Positions 1 through 12,161 of a DNA stretch of 64,000 nt are shown piece by piece. The position numbers were made by a program, and so were the translations under genes. The notes beneath the pieces were generated by a model. That model made no database searches. It had not been told where the DNA came from and saw only the letters and a list, made by a program, of their open reading frames with translations. Origin of the DNA: Sphingomonadales bacterium (lineage in GTDB: Bacteria > Pseudomonadota > Alphaproteobacteria > Sphingomonadales > Sphingomonadaceae); the NCBI GenBank assembly GCA_004173185.1, contig SEFZ01000011.1, forward strand, positions 62,001-126,000. The letters are read 5' to 3'. The number at the start of each line of letters is the position of its first letter. Position 1 is the first letter of the stretch.

Positions 1-67
1 GCCAGTATCACACGCGTATCACAAGGGCCGGCGCGAGAAGCGACCGGCCCTTGTTGTTTGTTCGGGG

Positions 68-2041
68 TTAGAACTGTGCTCGCACGCCCGCGAACACGCT
101 GCGCCGCTCGACCGGATAAAACACTGCGCTCGCCGGGGTATAAGCGATCACCGCGGAGATATCCCCGGCCGCCTTTTTGTCGGCCAGATTGCGGGCATCC
201 ACGAACACCGTAACGCGCTCACCGATTTTCGCCTGCGCGCCGATCCCGAGCAGCGCATAGCCGCGCGGGCGGAAGCTGTTGGCATAATCCACGAACGCGC
301 CTTCGGGCATCCACTCTACATTGGGCGAGATGCTGAGCGCGTCGGTGCCCAGTCGAAGTTCGGTGCGGAAGACATGTTCTGGGACGACCGGCAGGCGGTT
401 GTTGTGGAACTGCGCGTCGTCGCGGAAGCGGAAGTCGCTATACATATAGACCTGACGCAGCCGCGCCCATTTGCCGATATCCAGATCGAGCCCGGCTTCG
501 ACGCCCTGATGCCGCGTGCGGCCAGCGTTGAAGGTCGATGCGGGGATCGTGCTCGACACGGTATATTGCAGCAGTTCGCCGTCCAGATCGGCGCGATAGG
601 CGCTGATATCGAAGCGTAGCGGCCCGATGCTGCCGCGCGCGCCGATCTCGCTGGTCCATGCGCGCTGGGCATCGAGCGGCACATAGCTGGCGATCTGGGC
701 GAGTTCGGAGAAGCCCGGCAGTTCGTGGCTGCGGCTGAAATTCCCGTAGAACTGGACGTCTTTCGAGACCTCATAGAGCAGGCCGAATTTGGGTGAGAGC
801 TGATCGAAGCTCCGGCGGCCCGAGACGATTGCCGGGAATGTCTGATCCTGCCGCCGAACGCCCGACGTGTAGATCGCGCCCGCGATCAGCGTCAGCCCGG
901 GCAGGGGACGGATACGGCCCTCCGCATACGCGTCGAGTGTGCGCGCTTCGAGATCTGCCTCAAAGGTGCGCGCGGCGCGCTTGCCGTTGACGTTCACATA
1001 ACGCTTCGAATCCAGATTGCCGAAGCGCGCGGTGACGCCCGCGACGAAACCGAACGCGCCGAAATCCTGCTCGAGCCGCGCATAGCTGCCCCAATCGAGC
1101 GACTTCTGATCCACCACCTGAAAGATCGGGTGATAGAGCTTCTTCGAATTGAGGAACACGCCGACATCGAGCCCGCCATTGCCCAGCACGAAGCTGGTGC
1201 GGTTTTGCACGCGGATCGAATCGACGTTGCGATGCTGATCGCCCGCGAACGATCCGGTCTGCGGGCGCGTCGTCGCCATCGCATAAGTCAGCGCGCCGGG
1301 AAGCTCCTGATCGATCGACTGGACGTTCGCGTAGAAGCGCGTCTCGATCCCGTCGGTCAGGCGGATGCCGATATTGCCCGCAATGCGCAGCGCTTTCCGG
1401 CGAGCATGCTCGCGATCACCGTTCGAACGATCCCCCGCGACTGCGATATACGCATCGCCGCGCGCATCGGCGAAGCCCGCGCTGGCAAAGCCACGCAGCG
1501 TATCGAAGCTGCCGCCATCGAGGCGGACGGTCACGCCCTTGGCGCTGCGCCCGGTCGGCGTCACGCCGTTGACTGCGCCGCCAAGCGTGGAGGCACCGAA
1601 GCGCAGCGCATTGGCGCCGCGAAACACTTCGACATGCTGGAGGAAGCTTGGGTCCAGCTCCTGGAAATCGCCATTATCGTCGGCGAGGTTGATCGGCACG
1701 CCATCCTGCAACAGCGTCAGCCCGCGCATATGGAAGCCACGGCTGATGCCGGAGCCACGTATCGAGATACGCACTTCCTGCCCGAAGCGCGGCTGGGTGT
1801 AGACGCCCGGGGAGAAAGCGAGAACGTCGCGCAGCGACACGGCCTGGCGGTTTTCGAATTCGCTGGCGGGGACGACATTCGATCCGCCGGGGGTCTCGCG
1901 AACCCGCTGGATCGCTTCCTCGATCAGCCGCTCGGCGCTGACGACGATCTCGTCGGGATGGGGTGGAGCTTCCTGCGCGAAAGCGGGGAGGGCGGCGAAC
2001 AGGCAAGGTGCGCCGATCAGGGCGCGGAGTAATCTGGACAT
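68..2041 (-). CDS. TonB-dependent receptor
   Basis: Signal peptide (MSRLLRALIGAPCLFAALPAFAQ), plug motifs (SLRDVLAFSPGVYTQPRFGQEVRISIRGSG; HVEVFRGANALRFGASTLGGAVN) and aromatic C-terminus. ATG at 2041 preferred over the upstream ORF start. Confidence 0.93.
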   Translation of the reverse strand: MSRLLRALIGAPCLFAALPAFAQEAPPHPDEIVVSAERLIEEAIQRVRETPGGSNVVPASEFENRQAVSLRDVLAFSPGVYTQPRFGQEVRISIRGSGISRGFHMRGLTLLQDGVPINLADDNGDFQELDPSFLQHVEVFRGANALRFGASTLGGAVNGVTPTGRSAKGVTVRLDGGSFDTLRGFASAGFADARGDAYIAVAGDRSNGDREHARRKALRIAGNIGIRLTDGIETRFYANVQSIDQELPGALTYAMATTRPQTGSFAGDQHRNVDSIRVQNRTSFVLGNGGLDVGVFLNSKKLYHPIFQVVDQKSLDWGSYARLEQDFGAFGFVAGVTARFGNLDSKRYVNVNGKRAARTFEADLEARTLDAYAEGRIRPLPGLTLIAGAIYTSGVRRQDQTFPAIVSGRRSFDQLSPKFGLLYEVSKDVQFYGNFSRSHELPGFSELAQIASYVPLDAQRAWTSEIGARGSIGPLRFDISAYRADLDGELLQYTVSSTIPASTFNAGRTRHQGVEAGLDLDIGKWARLRQVYMYSDFRFRDDAQFHNNRLPVVPEHVFRTELRLGTDALSISPNVEWMPEGAFVDYANSFRPRGYALLGIGAQAKIGERVTVFVDARNLADKKAAGDISAVIAYTPASAVFYPVERRSVFAGVRAQF

Positions 2042-2090
2042 GGTAATTCCTGGCATGACTTGAACGGTCGCGCGGGCGCGCGATGACGGG

Positions 2091-2492
2091 TCAGGCGAGG
2101 AGGGGCGGTCCGGTCGAGAGCGGCGGCGGGGCGGCGAGGCCATGGCCGGGGAATAGTATGAGCGTCGTAATGAACAGCGGCTCGGGGCTGGCGACGGGCT
2201 CGAGTTCCGGCAGCGGGTCGGCGGCGGCCAAGGGCTGCGCGGCGGCGGCGAACGAACAGGGCTGATCGGCGGGCTTCTGCTTGGGCGCAGGGCGATCCTT
2301 CAGCGCGGCATCGAGCAACGCCTGGCCCTCGGTCATCGCCTGCGCATCGACCGCGTTGCACCAGCCGATGGTTATCCCGCCTGCGCGTGCCTCGGGCATC
2401 CAGCCGGCGGGGAATTTGAGCAACAGCGCGCAAGCGAGCAGCAGCAGCGCGATGCGCCGCCCTGTGCCCGAATGCTCTGCACGATTGCTCAT
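2091..2492 (-). CDS. DUF2946-like small secreted/membrane protein
   Basis: 133 aa with an N-terminal hydrophobic segment and a CSFAAAAQP segment; lies directly upstream of the TonB receptor on the same strand. Confidence 0.55.
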   Translation of the reverse strand: MSNRAEHSGTGRRIALLLLACALLLKFPAGWMPEARAGGITIGWCNAVDAQAMTEGQALLDAALKDRPAPKQKPADQPCSFAAAAQPLAAADPLPELEPVASPEPLFITTLILFPGHGLAAPPPLSTGPPLLA

Positions 2493-2541
2493 GATTCGCG
2501 CTCTAGCCGCTTGTGCGGCTCAGGCAAGCGGACAGATTGTC

Positions 2542-2886
2542 CTAGCCGGTCACGGGAAGCCGCAGTGCGCCATCTTCCTGATAGTGCAACTCGCTATACG
2601 CGGTGACGGCGCCGAGGGTCAGATCGCCATAGATGTGCGGGAAAAGCTGACCCCCGCGCGATTCTTCCCATTTGATCGCATCGCCCAGCGCCTCGAGATC
2701 GACTGCGGCGAGCCACAGTCCCTCTTGCCCGGCGAAATGCTTGTCGAGCGTTTCCTGAAGCTGGGCCTGGGTGGAGAGGTGGATATAGCCATCTGCCACG
2801 TCGACCGGCGCGCCCTCGAAGCTACCCGCTTCGAGTGCGGCCATCTGATCGCTGGTCAGGACTTTATAGGCGATGGTCTCGGGCAT
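2542..2886 (-). CDS. DUF952 domain-containing protein
   Basis: MPETIAYKVLTSDQMAALEAGSF...GYIHLSTQAQLQETLDKHFAGQEGLWLAAVD...FPHIYGDL is typical of DUF952. ATG at 2886. Confidence 0.85.
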   Translation of the reverse strand: MPETIAYKVLTSDQMAALEAGSFEGAPVDVADGYIHLSTQAQLQETLDKHFAGQEGLWLAAVDLEALGDAIKWEESRGGQLFPHIYGDLTLGAVTAYSELHYQEDGALRLPVTG

Positions 2887-2913
2887 AATTCTCTCCGTCT
2901 TCCCACCAAATCC

Positions 2914-3020
2914 TGTCACCCCGGACTGGTTCCGGGGTCCGCCAAGCGGCGCGCGATTGCCTTGATTGGCGGGTGCATCGCGAGCGGCACCGTGGACCCC
3001 GGCACGAGGCCGGGGTGACA
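2914..3020. repeat. Paired inverted intergenic repeat, GTCACCCCGG...CCGGGGTGACA family (family A)
   Basis: tgtcaccccggactggttccggggtcc and tggaccccggcacgaggccggggtgaca face each other; related elements at 21831, 44781, 52561 and 59791. Confidence 0.8.
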
Positions 3021-3031
3021 GTCGTCAGGTT

Positions 3032-5770
<2,739 letters not shown>

Positions 5771-5847
5771 ATCTCAGGTTTCCGATTGGCTAGGGTGTAA
5801 TCAAACTGCCCTAGACGGCCCGCGCCCTGCTGCCAAGCCTCGCGTAG

Positions 5848-5908
5848 GCGCATGTACGTACGCGCGCTCATGTACGCGCGCGCCTGTACGCGCATACGCG
5901 TGCGCGCG
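5848..5908. other. Alternating purine-pyrimidine tract (potential Z-DNA) upstream of gyrA
   Basis: gcgcatgtacgtacgcgcgc (5848-5867), catgtacgcgcgcgc (5869-5883) and tgtacgcgcatacgcgtgcgcgcg (5885-5908) alternate R/Y almost without interruption. Confidence 0.75.
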
Positions 5909-6073
5909 AGGAAACCTAACGTGCGCCCGCATGAGAAAGCCGAAAAATGAACCCTCTCATTCAATTGGCGTTCACGCCCTGTGCTGCATCGGGATCTAGA
6001 TGCGCTTGAATGGCGCGGTGCGGCCAACTAGAGGGCTTTCAAACCGCTGCGTTCCCCTTGAGGAGAGTTCCAC

Positions 6074-7372
6074 ATGACGTTTGTTTCGAAGCTCGCGATG
6101 GCTGCTGTGCTGACGCTGGGCACCACTGGGCTCGTCGCAACGCCCGCTTTTGCCCAAAAGGCCGATAAGAAGGCGAAAAATGAGAACGGCGATATCAAGG
6201 TCAGCCCCGAATTCCGCAAGGCTGCAGCAGCCGCGGAGACGGCGATTGCGGCAGCCGCAGCAGCCACGGATGCCAAGATCAAGGCCGACAACCAGGCGCT
6301 GGCCGATACCAGCCTGATCGCCGCCGAAGGCATTGCGAAGAACGACGACGAGAAATATTATGCGGCGTTCCTGCGCCTGCGGCTCGAATTCGCCCGCAAG
6401 AATGACGATGCGCAGCTCAAGGCGTTGAACGTCCTCATCAACAACCCCAAAACCCCGCCCGAGAACGTGAAGCTGTATGGCGCGGTGTTCAACTATCAGA
6501 TGGGCGCGCGTGCTTCGCAGGCCAAGCAGCATGACGAAGCAATCAAATATATGCTGAAGGCGCGCGAACTGGGCTCGACCGAGATCGACGTGCCGATCGT
6601 GCTCGCCAATGCCTATTCGGCAACCGGCAAGAATGCCGAGGCGATCGTCGAGGTCGATCGTGCGATCACGACGGCGAAGGCCAAGAGCGGCAAGGCGCCC
6701 GAGGCCTGGTATCAGTTCGCGATTCCGCGCGTGAATGCAGTGGGCGATCGCGCGGCAATGGCTTCGTGGCTGTCGCGCTTCATCACCGATTATCCGACGC
6801 TCAAGAACTGGCAGTGGGGCGTGCAGGTGTTCCGCAGCACGGCGCCCGCCGGCGCCAACGTCAAGAGTGAGCGGATCGACACCTATCGTCTGCTGCGCGC
6901 CACCAACGCGTTGCCGAACCGCGGCGAATATGCCGATTACGCCTTCGCCGCGCAGCAGTTTGGCCTGCCGTGGGAAGCATTGTCGGTGATCGCCGAGGGC
7001 GAGAAGGCGGGCAAGCTGCCAAAGGGCGATCCGGATGTCGCCAAGACTTTCAAGGCTTCGAGTGCGCAGGTGAGCGGTAGCGGTTCGCTCGAGGCGCTGG
7101 CCAAGGCCGCCAAGACCGGGGAAGATCTGTCGCAGACCGCCGACGCATTCCTCGCATCGGGCAACCAGACCCGCGCGATCGAGCTTTACGATCAGGCGCT
7201 CGCCAAGGGCGGAGTCAACGCGGACGAGGTCAATCTCCACCGCGGCATCGCCTACCAGCAGCTTGGCCAGAAGGATCAGGCGCGCACTGCATTCGCCGCG
7301 GTCAAGGCTGGCCCGCTCGCCAACCTCGCGACGCTGTACACCACGTCGCTCGATCTGCCGCCGCTCAGCTGA
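6074..7372 (+). CDS. Secreted/periplasmic TPR-like protein
   Basis: Signal peptide (MTFVSKLAMAAVLTLGTTGLVATPAFAQ), helical repeat-like segments; SD aggaga upstream of ATG 6074. Confidence 0.75.
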   Translation: MTFVSKLAMAAVLTLGTTGLVATPAFAQKADKKAKNENGDIKVSPEFRKAAAAAETAIAAAAAATDAKIKADNQALADTSLIAAEGIAKNDDEKYYAAFLRLRLEFARKNDDAQLKALNVLINNPKTPPENVKLYGAVFNYQMGARASQAKQHDEAIKYMLKARELGSTEIDVPIVLANAYSATGKNAEAIVEVDRAITTAKAKSGKAPEAWYQFAIPRVNAVGDRAAMASWLSRFITDYPTLKNWQWGVQVFRSTAPAGANVKSERIDTYRLLRATNALPNRGEYADYAFAAQQFGLPWEALSVIAEGEKAGKLPKGDPDVAKTFKASSAQVSGSGSLEALAKAAKTGEDLSQTADAFLASGNQTRAIELYDQALAKGGVNADEVNLHRGIAYQQLGQKDQARTAFAAVKAGPLANLATLYTTSLDLPPLS

Positions 7373-7396
7373 GCCGCGGCACCGAGCGCTGAAACA

Positions 7397-7424
7397 AAAA
7401 GGGCGGCCCAGACGGGCCGCCCTT
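7397..7424. terminator. Rho-independent terminator, likely bidirectional
   Basis: aaaagggcggccc-agac-gggccgccctttt hairpin between convergent genes. Confidence 0.85.
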
Positions 7425-7446
7425 TTCTTTTGGCTTGAGGCCGAAA

Positions 7447-7698
7447 TTACGGGCTGTCGCCGCGGCCACCGTCGGTTGCTTCGGTGATGCCATAGACCAT
7501 GCCGGCGACCAGAAGGATGCCGCCGACGACAGCGCCAGCTGCCACATTCGAGCCCTTCTTGCTTTTGGTGCCGGCGCGCTTGGCCGAATCGAGGCTCAGC
7601 TTCGAAGCTCCGTTCTGCGGAGCGGCCTGCGCCACTGTCGCAGTGCTGGCGAAAACCAGCGAGGCAGCGGCGAGCGCGGCCAATTTGCGTGAAATCAT
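7447..7698 (-). CDS. Small secreted/membrane protein, hypothetical
   Basis: MISRKLAALAAASLVFASTATVAQA signal peptide and a GAVVGGILLVAGMVYGI transmembrane segment. Confidence 0.65.
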   Translation of the reverse strand: MISRKLAALAAASLVFASTATVAQAAPQNGASKLSLDSAKRAGTKSKKGSNVAAGAVVGGILLVAGMVYGITEATDGGRGDSP

Positions 7699-7845
7699 GA
7701 GTTTCTCCCGTTTACGAAACCTAGCGGACCGTAACGCAATGGCCTGCGCGACCAAGCTACACCCCGAATCGCGCAAATCATATAAGCGTTCCGACATTCT
7801 GCTGCATCGCAGAAAAAAGTCAGACACTATTGTGAAACAAGCTTG

Positions 7846-8307
7846 TTACGGAACAGGGACACCCGGCAGCGCCTTCGAGGTGCGGATCGTCAGCGACGTC
7901 TTTACATGCTCGACATTCGGCGCGGTGGTCAGCTTGGTCGTCAGGATTCGCTGGAAACTCTGTAGATCGGGCGCGACGATCTTGAGGATGAAGTCGATCT
8001 CGCCGTTGAGCATATGGCATTCGCGCACTTCGGGAATCTCGGCGACGAGCTGCTGAAATGCCTGAAGGTCGCTCTCTGCCTGGCTTTTGAGGCTGACCAT
8101 CGCGAAGACGGTGAGGTTATAGCCCAGCGCGCTCGGATCGAGCGCTGCGTGATAGCCGGTGATCGCGCCCGATTGCTCCAGCGCGCGGACACGACGCAGG
8201 CAGGGCGGGGCGGTCAACCCAACGCGTTCGGCCAGTTCGACATTGGTCATCCGGCCATTATCCTGAAGCAGCGATAAAATCCGGTAGTCGATGTCGTCGA
8301 AAGCCAT
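7846..8307 (-). CDS. Lrp/AsnC family transcriptional regulator
   Basis: DIDYRILSLLQDNGRMTNVELAERVGLTAPPCLRRVRALEQSGAITGYHA. Confidence 0.95.
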   Translation of the reverse strand: MAFDDIDYRILSLLQDNGRMTNVELAERVGLTAPPCLRRVRALEQSGAITGYHAALDPSALGYNLTVFAMVSLKSQAESDLQAFQQLVAEIPEVRECHMLNGEIDFILKIVAPDLQSFQRILTTKLTTAPNVEHVKTSLTIRTSKALPGVPVP

Positions 8308-8459
8308 TCTATTGCCTCAGGATGTTGATTCGTGTCCGATTACTGCGCTTAGGCATAATATTATTACGCCGCAACGCAATTGTCCCACATTGAACCGTAC
8401 CGAAATCGGCTGTTTCTGAGGCGGGCTGAACCCGTTAAAGAATCGTTACGGCGCGCGTT

Positions 8460-10838
8460 TTGGCGCCTGTAACGGGTGGGTCCGCATTGCGTTTCGATGA
8501 TACTCTGGAGACCGTGCTGGCCGCCGATCTGGGCTCTCCCCAGGCAGCGCAATCGGCATGGCGACAGGTCGTCGATCTGATTGGGCGCAGGCGGGTAGCA
8601 GCGGATAGTCGCGCGATGAGCGTGCTGCGCGCAATTCGCGGCAAGGTGCCCGTCGCCGTTCGTGCCGCCAGCGCTCGCGCGCTCGAATTCGCCGATCCGC
8701 CCGCGCCGCTGGTTCGCCTGTTTGCCACCGACGAGCTGAACGTTGCGCTGCCCGTGCTGCGCAACGCGCGGATGAACTCTGCCGAATGGATCCAGCTGCT
8801 CCCCGATCTCGCGCCCGGCGGCCGCGCGGTGCTGCGCAATCGCCGCGACCTCGGCCCGGTCGTCAAGCGCGCGCTCGAGGCATTCGGCCCGATCGATTTC
8901 GTACTTCGGGACGAAAGCGTGAAGGAAGTGGTCGCGGTGGCGATCGAGGCGGTGGCGATCGCGCCCGAACCTGTTATCGAGCCCGTGATGGAGCCTGTGC
9001 CTGTTATAGAGCCGGAGCCCGTCATCGAGCCTGTGCCGGTTATAGAGCCGGAGCCTGTTATCGAACCCGCGCCTGCTCTCGAAATTGTCGAGGAACTGGC
9101 GGTGCTGGTTGAGCCCGTGGTGGAGGAAGTGCCGGTCGTGTTGCCTGAGCCGGTTGCGGAACTGCCCGAACCCATTGCCGAACTGCCCGTGGAGATCGCA
9201 GCGGAAGCGCCGCTGTTCGTCGCGCCAGAGTATGTCGCCGAAGTCGCGCCGGGGCTGGAGCCGGTTTTGGAGCCCGCACCGGTGCTGGAAACCCCGCCCG
9301 TCACCTTCTGGACGCCCACCTATCTCGCGACGCCTGCTACGGCTCTCGCGGCGGGTGCCGCCGTTACGGACATATTCGCGGGGCCGATTGCCTCCGAAGC
9401 ACCCGAAACTGTTGTTGCGGACGATATCGTTGCGGTAAGTGACGAAGAAATAGAAGATTTCTCGTTCGTCGCGCTCGCGGATCCTGCTGTCGCGTTGCCG
9501 TTTTCCGCAAGCTTTTCGGCTGGCCAGAGCGAAGTTGTTTCTGCCCCGATCCAAAGCGGGACAGTCGAGCCAATCGCCCCCGCCGAAGCGATTGCGCCGG
9601 ACGCATCCGAGTTCCACGGTTCCGAAATGGAAGAGGGTAAACTGTCTGTCGTCGGGCCGTCGGGCGACGCGCTTGATATGCTCATGGGACCGCCGGATCA
9701 GGCTGTCCCGGCGGCGGATGGCGGCACGTTCGAGATCGCCGAAGTGGTCGCGCGGATCGATGCATTCTGGCGGCATCGCGAAGAGACCGGGCCGGATCCG
9801 ATCCAAATTGCCGACACGTTCCGTTTCGAGACCGATGCCAAGGGCGTGTTCCGCTGGGTCGAGGGCGTGAGCCGCTCGGCGCTCGTCGGGCTGTCGCTCG
9901 ATGCACAATCGGGACCGGGCGTTCCCGAAGCTTCGCGCATCGATGGCATCGCCGCCGGTGCCTTCCGCCGCCGCGCCGGCTTCTCGAACGCGCGGCTTTC
10001 GATCGAAGGCGAGTCGGATGCTGCGGGCGATTGGCAGATCTCGGGCATTCCGGTCTTCGATCCCGCCAATGGCCGCTTCACCGGCTATCGCGGCACAGCG
10101 CGCCGCCCGCGCGCCGATGAGCGCGCCGAGCCGGTGCGCCAGACACCGCCGCCGATCCCCGCCGATTCGCTCCGCCAGCTTGTTCACGAGCTGCGCACGC
10201 CGACCAACGCCATCGCGGGCTTTGCCGAGATGATCGAGAGCCAGATGCTCGGCCCGGTCAGCACACCCTATCGCGGCCGCGCTGCTGAGATCCGTGCCCA
10301 GGCGCGCGAACTGCTCGGCGCGATCGACGATCTCGATCTTGCCGCGCGGATCGATAGCGCGGCGCTGGCGCTGGTTCCGGGGCGCGTTGCGCTGCGCCCG
10401 GTGCTGTCGGCTATCGCCGATGATCTCACGCCGCTTGCCGAATTGCGCGGTTCGATCCTTGCACTGCCGATCGACGACCTCGCGGTCACAGGAGACCGCC
10501 GCGCGGTCGAGCGCCTGCTCGCCCGCCTGCTCGCCACGTTGGTCTCGGCCAGCGGCGAGGGCGAACGGATCGGCGTTCATATGACGCACGCCAGCGACGG
10601 CATGATCGCAGTCTCGATCGATCGTCCGCGTGCTTTGGCGGACTATCCGGGTGATTCGGTGCTCGGCATCGATGACGAGGGCGAGGATTCGACCTTGCTC
10701 GGCACGGGCTTCGCGCTCCGTTTGGCGCGTAATCTTGCCCGCGAACTGGGCGGTGCGCTGGTCATTGAGCCGGAGAGCTTGACTTTACGCCTCCCAGCCT
10801 CCGAGAATAAAGAAGTGGGTCAGGCACATCTGAACTAG
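8460..10838 (+). CDS. Sensor histidine kinase with Glu/Pro-rich repeat linker
   Basis: HisKA H-box LRQLVHELRTPTNAIAGFAEMIE; kinase-like C-terminus (GTGFALRLARNLARELGGAL); (P)VIEPEPVIEP repeats. Start is TTG at 8460 or further downstream. Confidence 0.85.
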   Translation: MAPVTGGSALRFDDTLETVLAADLGSPQAAQSAWRQVVDLIGRRRVAADSRAMSVLRAIRGKVPVAVRAASARALEFADPPAPLVRLFATDELNVALPVLRNARMNSAEWIQLLPDLAPGGRAVLRNRRDLGPVVKRALEAFGPIDFVLRDESVKEVVAVAIEAVAIAPEPVIEPVMEPVPVIEPEPVIEPVPVIEPEPVIEPAPALEIVEELAVLVEPVVEEVPVVLPEPVAELPEPIAELPVEIAAEAPLFVAPEYVAEVAPGLEPVLEPAPVLETPPVTFWTPTYLATPATALAAGAAVTDIFAGPIASEAPETVVADDIVAVSDEEIEDFSFVALADPAVALPFSASFSAGQSEVVSAPIQSGTVEPIAPAEAIAPDASEFHGSEMEEGKLSVVGPSGDALDMLMGPPDQAVPAADGGTFEIAEVVARIDAFWRHREETGPDPIQIADTFRFETDAKGVFRWVEGVSRSALVGLSLDAQSGPGVPEASRIDGIAAGAFRRRAGFSNARLSIEGESDAAGDWQISGIPVFDPANGRFTGYRGTARRPRADERAEPVRQTPPPIPADSLRQLVHELRTPTNAIAGFAEMIESQMLGPVSTPYRGRAAEIRAQARELLGAIDDLDLAARIDSAALALVPGRVALRPVLSAIADDLTPLAELRGSILALPIDDLAVTGDRRAVERLLARLLATLVSASGEGERIGVHMTHASDGMIAVSIDRPRALADYPGDSVLGIDDEGEDSTLLGTGFALRLARNLARELGGALVIEPESLTLRLPASENKEVGQAHLN
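8960..9180 (+). repeat. Imperfect coding tandem repeats encoding PVIEPEPVIEP-like units
   Basis: cctgttatagagccggagcccgtcatcgagcctgtgccggttatagagccggagcctgttatcgaa. Confidence 0.8.
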
Positions 10839-10840
10839 GC

Positions 10841-11866
10841 GTGGGGGAACGCTTCTCAGAACCGGCCGGGGGCTATCGCGTCCCCGCGCCAGAACGGCAT
10901 TCCTTTGTCGAATGGCCAGCGGACTTCGGCACGCGCTTTACGGTCTTTGTTGATGCCGAAGAGGAGTTTGACTGGGGCAAGCCGGTCGACCGCGCTTCGC
11001 AGGGCACGAGCCACATGGCCGCGATGCCCGCTGCGCATGCCCGCTTTGCCGCGCACAATGTGCCGCTCACCTATCTGGTCGATTATCCGATTGCGACCTC
11101 GCCGCTGGCCATCGAGGTACTGAACCGCGCGATCGAGGATGGCCGCTCCGCCATTGGCACGCAGCTGCATCCCTGGGTGAATCCGCCGTTCGACGAAGAA
11201 GTTACTGCTTTCAACAGCTTTACGGGCAATCTTCCGCTAGCGTTGCAGGAAGCCAAGCTCGCCGCACTGACCGATGCGATTACGGCTGCGTTTGGCGCGC
11301 GTCCGATTTCCTATCGCGCTGGGCGCTATGGGATCGGGCCGCATACGCTCGATCTGCTCGCGGGGCAGGGCTACCGCATCGATACCTCGATGCGATCGGC
11401 CTATGATTATTCGCCTGAGGCTGGCCCGGATTTCTCGGCAATCCCGAATCACGCTTTTCGCATCGGGCCGATGCTCGAACTGCCGCTGACCACGGTGTTC
11501 ACCGGCTGGGGCAAAGGCGGTGGGGCGGGGCTGCACCGCGCGATGGGCGGGCTCCCCAGGGGGCATGGCATCGCCGCTAAGCTCCGCATGCTCTCGCGTG
11601 TCGCGCTGACGCCGGAAGATATGCCGCTTGCCGAGGCCAAGGAGGCGGTTCGCATTGCGATGGGCGAGGGGCTGCGGCTGCTCAATTTCAGCTTCCATTC
11701 GCCCTCGGTCGAAATCGGGCACACGCCCTATGTGCGCGATGCCGCTGATCTGGCGGCATTCTTCCGCTGGTGGGACGAGATTTTCGGACTGCTGCATGGT
11801 CTGGGCGCTACGTCTGCCTCGCTTGCCGAAATTGTCGATGCAGCGGACGCTTGCAGGCCGGCCTAG
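10841..11866 (+). CDS. Polysaccharide deacetylase-like (WalW-type) protein
   Basis: FTVFVDAEEEFDWGKP...GTQLHPWVNPPF...SYRAGRYGIGPHTLDLLAGQGYRIDTSMRS resembles NodB-fold deacetylases. Confidence 0.75.
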   Translation: MGERFSEPAGGYRVPAPERHSFVEWPADFGTRFTVFVDAEEEFDWGKPVDRASQGTSHMAAMPAAHARFAAHNVPLTYLVDYPIATSPLAIEVLNRAIEDGRSAIGTQLHPWVNPPFDEEVTAFNSFTGNLPLALQEAKLAALTDAITAAFGARPISYRAGRYGIGPHTLDLLAGQGYRIDTSMRSAYDYSPEAGPDFSAIPNHAFRIGPMLELPLTTVFTGWGKGGGAGLHRAMGGLPRGHGIAAKLRMLSRVALTPEDMPLAEAKEAVRIAMGEGLRLLNFSFHSPSVEIGHTPYVRDAADLAAFFRWWDEIFGLLHGLGATSASLAEIVDAADACRPA

Positions 11867-11890
11867 GCATCCGCTAGGGCGATCCGCTGG

Positions 11891-11967
11891 GGGCCTGTAG
11901 CTCAACTGGTTAGAGCTGTCCGCTCATAACGGATAGGTTGCGGGTTCAAGTCCTGCCGGGCCCACCA
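11891..11967 (+). tRNA. tRNA with anticodon CAT (Ile2 or Met)
   Basis: gggcctgtagctcaactggttagagctgtccgCTCATAAcggataggttgcgggttcaagtcctgccgggcccacca; cloverleaf complete and CCA encoded. Confidence 0.95.
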
Positions 11968-12161
11968 CGCTTAATTCTCATATCGTCCATATCTTCTCAC
12001 CACGTCTTGTTTTCAGCAAGGCGCGGTGGGAATTTTCTTCTCAAGGCCGCTCATCAGGCCTCCGGCGCTCTCGGAGCGGTCGGGGGTATTTGTGGGGGTA
12101 TCAGCCTTGGAGAGTGGGGGTATCGGCCCGGTTTGGCTGCCGGCGAATCGGGGGTGGCAGC

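Noticed and set aside
5996-7240. 414-aa minus-strand ORF opposite the 6074 secreted protein
   Set aside because: The + strand frame has a ribosome-binding site and signal peptide; the antisense frame has neither.
8960-9180. Possible CRISPR or non-coding repeat
   Set aside because: Repeats are in frame and encode PVIEPEP units inside the kinase ORF.
8364-10589. 741-aa minus-strand ORF opposite the histidine kinase
   Set aside because: Shadow ORF of the coding strand; no recognisable domain.
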